Source of the DNA: Alphaproteobacteria bacterium
GTDB taxonomy: Bacteria > Pseudomonadota > Alphaproteobacteria > Rhodobacterales > Rhodobacteraceae
NCBI GenBank assembly: GCA_013151335.1
Contig: JAADIJ010000031.1
Span: 1-62,208 of the forward strand
Length of the DNA: 62,208 bases
Reading direction: 5' to 3'
Below, in pieces: positions 16,861-25,200 of this stretch; position 1 is the stretch's first letter, and each line of letters begins with the position of its first letter. The notes beneath the pieces are model-generated. The model saw nothing but the letters and a program-made list of their open reading frames with translations. It made no database searches and was not told the DNA's origin. The translations under genes were made by a program, and so were the position numbers.

Positions 16861-17559
16861 ATGGCAAAACTTGGAAAAAGAACAACCTCCGCCCGTGAAG
16901 CCTTTGCAGGCAAAGCAGACGTCACAATCGCCGAGGCCGTGGTGCTGGTGAAAGCCAACGCGACCGCGAAATTCGATGAAACTGTCGAAATCGCCGTTAA
17001 CCTCGGGGTTGACCCTCGCCATGCGGACCAAATGGTGCGCGGTGTGGTGAGCTTGCCAAACGGCACCGGCAAAACCATGCGGGTTGCCGTATTTGCCCGC
17101 GATGCAAAAGCCGACGAGGCAACCGCAGCAGGGGCCGACATCGTCGGCGCTGAAGAGCTGATGGAGACCATTCAAAACGGCACCATCGACTTTGATCGCT
17201 GCATTGCTACGCCCGATATGATGCCAATCGTTGGCCGTTTGGGCAAAATCCTCGGCCCGCGCAACCTGATGCCAAACCCTCGGGTTGGCACCGTGACCAT
17301 GGACATCAAAGCAGCCGTGGAGGCGGCCAAAGGCGGCGAAGTTCAGTTCAAGGCCGAAAAAGCCGGTGTGGTTCATGCAGGTGTTGGCAAGGCGTCGTTC
17401 AGCGAAGAGATGCTGACCCAAAACGTGCAAACCTTCATCAGTGCTGTGCAAAAGGCCAAGCCGACAGGTGCCAAGGGTGCATATGTGAAGAGCATCACGA
17501 TCAGCTCGACCATGGGTCCGGGCGTGACCGTTGATGTCGAGGCCGCAATCGCGGGCTAA
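16861..17559 (+). CDS. rplA: 50S ribosomal protein L1
   Basis: 232 residues of full L1 length, containing the L1 signature [24 protein letters not shown]1 also represses its own operon in many bacteria. It is the last gene before a terminator. rplJ, rplL and rpoBC, which normally follow, are absent from this window. Confidence 0.97.
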   Translation: MAKLGKRTTSAREAFAGKADVTIAEAVVLVKANATAKFDETVEIAVNLGVDPRHADQMVRGVVSLPNGTGKTMRVAVFARDAKADEATAAGADIVGAEELMETIQNGTIDFDRCIATPDMMPIVGRLGKILGPRNLMPNPRVGTVTMDIKAAVEAAKGGEVQFKAEKAGVVHAGVGKASFSEEMLTQNVQTFISAVQKAKPTGAKGAYVKSITISSTMGPGVTVDVEAAIAG

Positions 17560-17584
17560 CGACCAGCGCTTCAAAAGCAACAGA

Positions 17585-17609
17585 GGCGGGCCGAACTGGT
17601 CCGCCTTTT
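17585..17609 (+). terminator. intrinsic terminator after rplA
   Basis: GGCGGGCC and GGTCCGCC form an 8-base-pair stem (one G-U pair) with a 5-base loop, followed by TTTT. It lies 25 bases past the rplA stop and ends the secE-nusG-rplKA unit. Confidence 0.8.
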
Positions 17610-18017
17610 GCGTTTAACACGATTGTTTTTGACCGGACGAGGCGGTCAAGATACTTGTCGATACCAGAAACATACGGGTGACAAGTTAACGCAACATGAA
17701 GAAAGCAGGCCTGATCGTTTACTGGTTTTTCTCCTTCGTCGTGGTCGCATTAGCATTTCGCTAGAGCAGGTTTTTACCTATCAGTACCGAGGCAAACTCC
17801 GCGAGCTTCTGGGTGGGAGCTGCAGGTCCAAACTGGGATAGGCCCCGCATATCCACCCGGTTGTGAACCGATAATAGTACGCACAAATCCGCCGATAAGC
17901 GGGCGGTGCGCGGTGCTGGCCCTTGCTTCCAACCCCAAAAACAGCAATCAATAGATTGGTATTTCGGCTACAAATATCGCTGGTTTTACTCTTGCAACCA
18001 AACCATGAGGTCGCCCC
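17610..18017 (+). other. non-coding, hairpin-rich stretch between rplA terminator and cytochrome fusion gene
   Basis: No convincing gene of normal size. There is a perfect inverted repeat TTGACCG/CGGTCAA at 17629-17649, a second pair ACTTGTC/GACAAGT nearby, and smaller dyads further on (CGGTT-GTG-AACCG, CCGC-CGATAA-GCGG). This is where the rplJ leader would lie in the usual operon. It may be a remnant leader, an unknown RNA, or the 5' region of the cytochrome gene. Confidence 0.4.
17696..17764 (+). CDS. possible 22-residue membrane peptide
   Basis: A short reading frame, MKKAGLIVYWFFSFVVVALAFR, with two lysines and then a single hydrophobic span, like known small membrane proteins. No clear ribosome site precedes it (GACAAGTTAACGCAAC), and it follows a hairpin. 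It could be chance. Confidence 0.2.
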   Translation: MKKAGLIVYWFFSFVVVALAFR

Positions 18018-19262
18018 ATGCGCATGAAAAACACATGTTTCATTCCCACCATTCTTCTGGGCCTTTCAACCTTGTTTTTGGCCGCGAATCCGGCCCTGTC
18101 GCAAAGCGCCCCAACTGAAGGTATCTCTAAAATACACGAAATAACAAGCACTTGGGATGATGGAGCGGCTATTGCCCCTTCGGCCTTGCTGGCAACCAAC
18201 TTTGGCTTGCTGCGCGCACTTCCGAGTGGCGTTTCGACCCGCATCAGCGGTCTCGAGGCCGTGGTCACAGCACTGGCGAGCCTGCCGGGGGAGCCGCAAA
18301 AGCTGCTGCTCAGCGGCTATAGCAAAGATAAAACCGCGCTTGGGGTGATGAAAAGCGAAGATGGCGGCAAAACTTGGCAAGACTTCTCACTTCAAACGAC
18401 AAATGGTGCAGAACCCGTCGCCCTGCGCTCGCTTGCGATCAGCTCGGTCGATCCCAACTTTGTGGTGGGAATAATGGACGGCCTTGAACTTAGCCGCGAC
18501 GGCGGTAAAACGTGGCAGGCCAGCGGCAAGCTGCCGGAAAAAACCTTCAAGATCGCCCCTTCATCGCTGGACACGAACACCATTTTCGCGGCCACCATGA
18601 CCGGGTTGAAAAAAACCACCGATTTGGGCGCGACATGGTCTGACGCCTACCCGAGCACCGAGCCGACAACCGTTGTCTCGGTGCTTGGTAATGGCCGCGT
18701 TCTGGCCTTCGTCTTTGGCACCGGGCTGGTTGCGGCCAACGAGAGCGATCTGAAATGGCAAACCCTTTCGGCCAATTTCGAGAGCCGCTATCTGCTTAAT
18801 ATCGACGCCAATCCAAACGACGCCAATCAGTTGATTGCGACCGCCGATACCGGCGCGATCTTGATCAGCAGTGATGGCGGCGACAGTTGGACAAGCTTTG
18901 AGGGCAGCGACAATGCCTCCCTCGCCAGTCTGGCGCGTGGCAAACAGATTTTCGAGGGCACTTGTCAGGCTTGCCACGGGACCAACGGTATCGGCGAAGA
19001 CCCAGGCAACCCTTCAGCGAGAGACGAGTTTGGCTTCAAAGCACCTGCGCTGAATAACGACACACACGCCTGGCACCACAGCGACGCGGCGATCAAGATG
19101 ACCGTCCAAAACGGCTCGTCGCGCAATTCGCGCATGGTGGCCTTCAAGGACACGTTCAGCGATCAGGATATCAACAGCGTGATCGCCTATATCAAGACAT
19201 TCTGGACCCTGAACAGCCTCGCCTGTCAGGGCGGTCGCCACGGTGGATGCTTGGGGAAATAG
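18018..19262 (+). CDS. exported beta-propeller (BNR/sortilin-like) protein fused to a C-terminal cytochrome c domain
   Basis: 414 residues. A signal peptide (MRMKNTCFIPTILLGLSTLFLAANPALS) is followed by BNR-type repeats: SEDGGKTWQDFS (about 113), SRDGGKTWQASG, TTDLGATWSDAY and SSDGGDSWTSFE (about 285), as in propeller domains. From about residue 305 to 395 there is a class I cytochrome c with GKQIFEGTCQACHG (heme) and RMVAF as probable distal Met. The mature protein should be periplasmic. GAGGTC precedes the start. The redox partner and substrate are unknown; nearness to the dsr locus is suggestive only. Confidence 0.85.
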   Translation: MRMKNTCFIPTILLGLSTLFLAANPALSQSAPTEGISKIHEITSTWDDGAAIAPSALLATNFGLLRALPSGVSTRISGLEAVVTALASLPGEPQKLLLSGYSKDKTALGVMKSEDGGKTWQDFSLQTTNGAEPVALRSLAISSVDPNFVVGIMDGLELSRDGGKTWQASGKLPEKTFKIAPSSLDTNTIFAATMTGLKKTTDLGATWSDAYPSTEPTTVVSVLGNGRVLAFVFGTGLVAANESDLKWQTLSANFESRYLLNIDANPNDANQLIATADTGAILISSDGGDSWTSFEGSDNASLASLARGKQIFEGTCQACHGTNGIGEDPGNPSARDEFGFKAPALNNDTHAWHHSDAAIKMTVQNGSSRNSRMVAFKDTFSDQDINSVIAYIKTFWTLNSLACQGGRHGGCLGK

Positions 19263-19291
19263 CCGTTTGGGGGCCACCTGTCCGGTTCCTC

Positions 19292-19326
19292 TTAGTGGTT
19301 CGAATCTAACGGTTAGAGCCACTAGA
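19292..19326. other. imperfect hairpin in the convergent gap after the cytochrome fusion gene
   Basis: TAGTGG...CCACTA with an inner TCTAAC-G-GTTAGA forms an interrupted stem. It sits between two convergent genes (stops at 19262 and 19408) and may act as a weak bidirectional terminator. No T-run is present. Confidence 0.35.
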
Positions 19327-19407
19327 GTTCTTGCCTGATGGATCAACTTATCAAGAGATTCTAACGGGTTACGATGGACGCTGGTGTGCTTGGCCGGGAT
19401 TAAACAA

Positions 19408-19872
19408 CTAAGGGCAAGCCCCATAAAACACCTGACGCAAAATATCCGCCAGTTGATCCGCATCCTCGGCGCCAAAAGCGTGCGGTTGGTCGCTGTCGAT
19501 ATCAAACACGCCGATCAGACGCTTTTGTTGGTTAAAAACCGGTAACACAAGCTCTGATCTGGTGGTGCTGGCGCAGGCGATATGGTCGTCAAACACGGCG
19601 ACATCATCGATCAGTTGCGCCTCGCCGCTTCGCGCCGCAGCACCGCAAACCCCACGCGAAAACGGGATTACCAAACAGCCGTGACCGCCTTGGTAGGGGC
19701 CGATCTTCAGGATATCCCCCCCGACATTGCGGTAAAACCCGGCCCAGTCAAACCGCTCATCGGCGTGATATACCTCGCACGCGAAGCTGGCCATCAACGC
19801 GATTTCGTCGCTCTCACCAGCACAAAGAGCGAGCAACCGCTGCGAAAGCGCGTCATAGTCAACCTGCGTCAC
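19408..19872 (-). CDS. msrC: free methionine-(R)-sulfoxide reductase, GAF-domain type
   Basis: 154 residues forming one GAF domain. The fRMsr pattern is visible: GPYQGGHGC, RGVCGAAA and DHIACASTTRSELVLPV, giving three cysteines at the expected places. It reduces free methionine-R-sulfoxide, an oxidative-stress repair step. The start is GTG at 19872, overlapping the thiolase stop (GTGA), so the two genes form an operon. Confidence 0.88.
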   Translation of the reverse strand: MTQVDYDALSQRLLALCAGESDEIALMASFACEVYHADERFDWAGFYRNVGGDILKIGPYQGGHGCLVIPFSRGVCGAAARSGEAQLIDDVAVFDDHIACASTTRSELVLPVFNQQKRLIGVFDIDSDQPHAFGAEDADQLADILRQVFYGACP

Positions 19873-21047
19873 GGCAGTTCAATCGCAATCGCCGTGCCTT
19901 CGCCGCCACCGATGCAAATCGCCGCGATCCCGCGTTTGAGACCCCGTGCCTCAAGCGCATTAAGTAAGGTCACGATGATCCGCGTGCCAGACGCGCCAAT
20001 CGGGTGTCCAATGGCGCAGGCCCCGCCGTTTACATTCACTTTATCGCGGGCAATTCCCATCTCCTGCATGAACACCATCGGCACCACGGCGAAGGCCTCG
20101 TTAACCTCCCAAAGGTCCACGTCGGTAATGCTCCACCCAAGCCGCGCGAGCAGCTTTTGCGCGGCAGGAACCGGGGCGGTGGTGAACCAACCGGGCGCTT
20201 GAGCATGGCTCGCATGACCCATGATGCGCGCGCGAACAGCCAAGCCTTTGGCGGTCGCGACACTTTGCCGGCTGACAACCAGCGCTGCCGCCCCGTCGGA
20301 GATAGATGAGCTGTTGGCCGCCGTCACCGTTCCCCCCTCACGAAACGCGGGCCGGAGCGTGGGGATTTTCTCGGGTCGAGCCGTTTGCGGCTGCTCGTCC
20401 TGATCAATCACCGTTTCGCTCTTGCGAGTCTTAACCGTCACCGGAGCGATTTCGGCAGCAAACGCCCCGCTTTTAGCGGCATCACGCGCGTTCTGGAGGC
20501 TGGTCAGCGCGAACTCGTCCTGCGCTTGGCGACTAAGTTGAAACTTTTCGGCACAATCCTCGGCAAAAACCCCCATCAAGCGGCCTTTGTCATAGGCGTC
20601 TTCCAACCCGTCGAGAAACATATGATCCAGCGCCTGCCCGTGACCGAGGCGCGCGCCCCCTCGCATATTTGGCAACAAATATGGCGCGCGGGTCATGCTT
20701 TCCATACCGCCCGCGATCATCACATCACAGCCACCCATCGCCAGTTGATCATGGGCGATCATCACGGTTTTCATGCCCGAGCCGCACATTTTATTAACCG
20801 TGGTTGCCGGCACGTCTTCAGCCAAACCGGCGGCAAAACCTGCCTGCCGCGCGGGAGCCTGCCCCAGACCGGCGGGCAAAACGCAACCCATCAAAATCTC
20901 GTCCACGGCCTCGGGATCAACCTGCGATCCATCCATCGCCGCACCGATGGCGATACCGCCCAATTCTGTCGCGCTAACGCTCGAAAACGCGCCCTGAAAC
21001 CCCGCCAACGGGGTGCGGGCAGCCCCTGTGATTACCACCGGATCCAT
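19869..21047 (-). CDS. acetyl-CoA C-acetyltransferase (thiolase)
   Basis: 392 residues. The catalytic cysteine is in NKMCGSGMKT (about residue 90), and NVNGGACAIGHPIGASG and ICIGGGEG carry the catalytic His and second Cys. It begins MDPVVITGAARTPLAGFQGAFS behind an AAAGGAG site. It condenses or cleaves acetoacetyl-CoA-type substrates, for polyhydroxybutyrate or fatty acid metabolism. No phaB is adjacent, so the pathway is open. Confidence 0.92.
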   Translation of the reverse strand: MDPVVITGAARTPLAGFQGAFSSVSATELGGIAIGAAMDGSQVDPEAVDEILMGCVLPAGLGQAPARQAGFAAGLAEDVPATTVNKMCGSGMKTVMIAHDQLAMGGCDVMIAGGMESMTRAPYLLPNMRGGARLGHGQALDHMFLDGLEDAYDKGRLMGVFAEDCAEKFQLSRQAQDEFALTSLQNARDAAKSGAFAAEIAPVTVKTRKSETVIDQDEQPQTARPEKIPTLRPAFREGGTVTAANSSSISDGAAALVVSRQSVATAKGLAVRARIMGHASHAQAPGWFTTAPVPAAQKLLARLGWSITDVDLWEVNEAFAVVPMVFMQEMGIARDKVNVNGGACAIGHPIGASGTRIIVTLLNALEARGLKRGIAAICIGGGEGTAIAIELP

Positions 21048-21217
21048 GTTCTGCTCCTTTGCGAGTGATGTCTTGCGCTCAGGTATTTCAAGCTTTTACG
21101 CATGGAGCAAGCTTTGCAAGCGCCAAGTCGTTAGAATTGTCGACAAATTGATGTCCGGCGAAAAGGTTTGGTTAACAAAGAGCCTGCATGATATCCGCAA
21201 TCCAAGCGAGGAACACC

Positions 21218-21571
21218 ATGCAGTTGGACCGACAAAACTTCGACGACACCGCCGTCGTCAGATGCACCGCAGATCGGCTTGATGCCGCAAGCTCGGTAAA
21301 ATTCAAAGGACTGTTTCGCGGGGTCGCGGACGGTGCCGACAACACGGGTACCGACACGGGCCCCAAACGCTTCGTCCTGGAAATGTCGACAGTGCAATTC
21401 ATGGATAGTAGCGGTCTGGGTGCGGTTGTTTCAGTCTATAAGTCGCTTGGGGAGGGCGTCGTCCTCGACCTTGCGGGCCTGACCCCACCAGTTGAAAGGG
21501 TGTTTCGTCTGACCAAAATGGACTCGATTTTCAAAATATTCGCGTCCGTTGACGATGCGCTCGTGTCCTGA
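21218..21571 (+). CDS. STAS-domain anti-anti-sigma factor (RsbV/SpoIIAA-like)
   Basis: 117 residues from the ATG at 21218, which has GAGGAA at good spacing; an ATG 30 bases upstream lacks one. FMDSSGLGAVV carries the phosphorylatable serine of anti-sigma antagonists. The gene is followed after 10 bases by a kinase of the matching type, making a partner-switch pair. No sigma factor or phosphatase lies nearby. Confidence 0.88.
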   Translation: MQLDRQNFDDTAVVRCTADRLDAASSVKFKGLFRGVADGADNTGTDTGPKRFVLEMSTVQFMDSSGLGAVVSVYKSLGEGVVLDLAGLTPPVERVFRLTKMDSIFKIFASVDDALVS

Positions 21572-21581
21572 GGAGCCGAGC

Positions 21582-22112
21582 ATGTGTCAGATGCAGCCTC
21601 TTGACGCCAAGCCCAATATTTACTGCGCGCTTGATCTTGAAATCGGCAGCCTACACCTTCAGTTTCCAGCGACCGATGATGATGTAAGTCAAGCGATGGC
21701 CATCCTGCGCCAGTCCTTACAACAGATGGAATTGGCCATCGAAGATATTGAAAAAGCTGAGCTTACTCTTGCCGAAGCTCTGAATAATGTCGTCGAACAC
21801 GCCGTTTATCCCGATCGAAACTCGCAAATCTTTCTGCGGGTGGAGCGGGAACAAGACACTTTGATCTGCCTGATCCGGGACAAAGGCAGGCCCCTGCCCG
21901 GCGCCAAGCCTCCTGTTGGAAAACCAGTAGACCCCAATGTTGCGCGCAACATGCTTCCCGAGGGTGGCTTTGGCTGGATCATGATCCAGCACCTCACCAA
22001 AAGTCTAAAATACCGACGTATCAAGGGCGAGAACCATCTGGAACTGGTCATGCCGCTGGCCAACGGCCCAGAATGTCCCGACCCGGACGTTCTGGGCCCG
22101 CATTCGCCATGA
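21582..22112 (+). CDS. anti-sigma regulatory factor, HATPase_c serine kinase (RsbW-like)
   Basis: 176 residues from the ATG at 21582 (AGGAG upstream). It has a GHKL-type ATP site: N-box EALNNVVEHA (about 64-73), D-box RDKGRPLPG and G-box GGFGWIMI. It would phosphorylate the STAS partner and hold an unseen target, a sigma factor or another effector. The target must be encoded elsewhere. Confidence 0.87.
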   Translation: MCQMQPLDAKPNIYCALDLEIGSLHLQFPATDDDVSQAMAILRQSLQQMELAIEDIEKAELTLAEALNNVVEHAVYPDRNSQIFLRVEREQDTLICLIRDKGRPLPGAKPPVGKPVDPNVARNMLPEGGFGWIMIQHLTKSLKYRRIKGENHLELVMPLANGPECPDPDVLGPHSP

Positions 22113-22287
22113 CCGCCACTTTTGTCGCCAAGTGGATGCCCCGAGCAGCGGCTCGGCTTTTAACCTGTTTTGGCGGCAATTCAATTTAGGGTTCTAACCC
22201 CAACTGCCAATATCGTATCAAAGAATTTTGCCAAAATCGAAAACTATGCCATTATCCACAATGTGTTTTAATAATTTGGGGCAGTTG

Positions 22288-25200
22288 ATGTTATTCTCGA
22301 AAATTCACTCACAAGCGTTGAGCTTTTTTCTAGCGTTTAGTTTCTCCGTAATTTTTTCTGGCACCGCAATAGCGCAGGAGGTGGCGCAACAGCAAATTGT
22401 TCCCGAGCGCAGGATTGCCATCACCAAGAACATGGATTTTTTCGGATCAGACCTGCTACCGATCTTTCAAACCACGCTTAAATCCTGCCAGAAAATCTGC
22501 CTCAATGACAGCGACTGCCAAGCGTTTACCTATAACACCAAGTCATCCGCCTGCTTTTCAAAATCCACAATTTCCGAGCTTCGCCCCTTTGACGGCGCGA
22601 TCTCGGCAAAGGTTTACGAAACCGATCCGAAGGTTCTTGAAACCCAAGACGCCAAAGCCAAGACTTTGGATATGCTCGCCGCAAATTACCTGCCCGAGGC
22701 ACGCGCGCAGGCAGATAGTCTGGCGCGAAATTATGTCAGCAACCAATGGAGCGCCGATCAACTAATTGAGGCATCCCGCGCCGCGCGCGACGACGGAAAA
22801 TACCTGAGGGCCATGAAACTTACAGGGGCGGCACTAAGCCTGTCGGATGCGCCGTTTGACTGGACCGAAATGGCAACGCTCGCGCTATTGGCGTCTGAAA
22901 ATAGAAATTCAGATAGGCGAAAATTGCAAAAAATTGCCACATCTGCGGCTATCAACGGCTATCTGCGCGATCAAGCGAGCGGCGGTCAGGCGAGTGCGTT
23001 GAGCATCCTCGCCACCGGGGTCGAGCGACGCGGCAACGGGCGGGCGACGATCGCGATTTTGCGACTCGCTCAGTCAATCTCGCCCCGACTCGACACTGAG
23101 GTGGCTCTGACCCGCGCGATGTCGCTGTTCGGCCTGCGCATCACCGACAACACCGTCGACAATAACGCCGCCAGCCCGCGTATCTGCGCCACCTTTTCCG
23201 ATCCTTTGGTTAAGGCCGGGGTCGATTATGGCGACTTTGTTCGTCTGCCCGAATCCGGCCTGTCGGTCGAGTCGCGCGGCAACCAAATATGCGTGTCCGG
23301 CGTTCGTCATGGCCAAAAATACCGCCTGACATTTCGCGCGGGCCTGCCTGACGCCAGCGGTGAAAAGCTGATCAAGCCGGTCGATATTACAGTCTATGTT
23401 CGCGACCGCGATCCCTCGGTTCGGTTCGTGGGCCGGGGGTATGTGCTGCCAAAAGGTGCCGCCGCCGCAATTCCGATCATAACGGTTAATCTTAGCGAAG
23501 TTGATTTGAAAATCCACCGAATCGGCGACCGAAATCTGGCGCGCTCGATCCAACAGGGTTATTTCGCGAAACCCCTGTCGTTTTGGGATGAAAAAGACCT
23601 GAAAAACTCCATCGGCGAGGAGGTCTGGTCGGGCACCGGCATCGTCAAGCGAGACGTCAATCAAGACGTGACCACATCATTACCAATCGGCGATGCCATC
23701 GCCAACTTTGAGCCGGGCGTTTATGTGCTGCGCGCGCGGGTTCCGGGGGCCGATATTTACGATAAAAACGCCCCCGCCCAGTGGTTTGTGGTCACCGATT
23801 TGGGCTTGGTAACAATGAAGGGAGGCGACGGGCTGCATGTGTTCGTGCGCTCTCTCAACAGCGCCAAACCGACCCAAGGGGTGGCGGTGCAGCTTGTCGC
23901 CAAAAACAACAATATTTTGGGCGAAGCGATAACCGATCAGCAGGGATACGCGCGATTTGCGCCCGGCCTGACCAAGGGTACTGGCGGGGCCACTCCGATT
24001 CTCGTAACCGTCGCCAAAGGCAATGATTTCTCGTTTCTCAGCTTGAAAGACGGCGCATTTGATTTGTCGGACCGTGGCGTTGACGGGCGGCCATCGCCCC
24101 CTCCGATTGACGTATTTCTGGCAACCGATCGTGGGGCCTACCGCGTTGGTGAAACCGTTTTTGCAACCGCGTTGGTACGAAATAGCAAGGCAGAAGCTCT
24201 GTCAAATATGCCCCTGACCGCCATTGTCACCCGCCCCGACGGGGTCGAATTCAGTCGAGAGTTTCTCAAAGACCAAGGCGCAGGCGGGCGGGTTTTTGCT
24301 GTGAACCTGCCCTCGACCGCCCAGCGGGGAACTTGGACAATCAACGTTTACGCCGATCCGGACTCTTCCGCTCTCAACAGCCAAAAATTCCTGGTCGAAG
24401 ACCTGATACCAGAGCGCATCGACTTTAACCTCGCCCTGCAAAAAGGCCCGATCAAGGTCACCGATGTGCCAGTTGTGAGCGTAAATGCGCGATATTTATA
24501 TGGCGCTCTGGGGGCGGGACTGACCATTGAGGCCGAAACACGGATCAGCCGCGCAAACGGCCTTTTGGGCTATAGCGGATTTAAGTTTGGCCGCCAAGAC
24601 GACGTGTTTCGCAGCCGGATGGAGTTCACCAAAGTTAACGCCAAAACAGACAGCGCGGGCAAAGCCCGGTTTGCGCTGGTGATGCCAAAACTTGGCGACA
24701 CTTCGCTGCCCTTGAAAATGCGCGCACTGGTGCGCCTGAAAGAAGGCTCCGGTCGTCCGGTTGAACGCGTGATCGAAACCGATCTTGCCCCAAGCGGCAC
24801 TATGTTGGGGATCAAACCCCGGTTTGACAGCGTGGTCCCGGAAGGCGGCATCGCCGGATTTGAGGCCATTGCAGTCGGAACCGATCTGATGCGCCAAAAC
24901 CTCCCGCGCGTCGGTTGGGTGTTAAACAAGATTAACAGGCGTTATCAGTGGTACGAGACCTACGGAAACTGGAAATACGAGGCCGTCACCACACGCAGTC
25001 GAATTGCCAGCGGAGAAATCGCCCTCACGAGCGAGGGTATCAACCAGATAGAATCCACCGTCGATTGGGGGCGTTATGAGTTGGTACTCCAAACCCTTGA
25101 GGGACCGTATCTTGCTGCTTCTTATACGTTTTTCGCGGGTTGGTACGCCCCTGCCAGCAGCGCTAATACCCCCGATACCCTGTCGGTGGGTCTGGATAAA

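Noticed and set aside
17608-17841. Plus-strand frame of 77 codons after the rplA terminator
   Set aside because: It begins within or just after the terminator, lacks a ribosome site and runs through several inverted repeats.
22252-22260. Perfect DnaA-box-like TTATCCACA upstream of the macroglobulin gene
   Set aside because: A single box without a cluster or AT-rich unwinding region; probably chance, and the origin should lie near dnaA.
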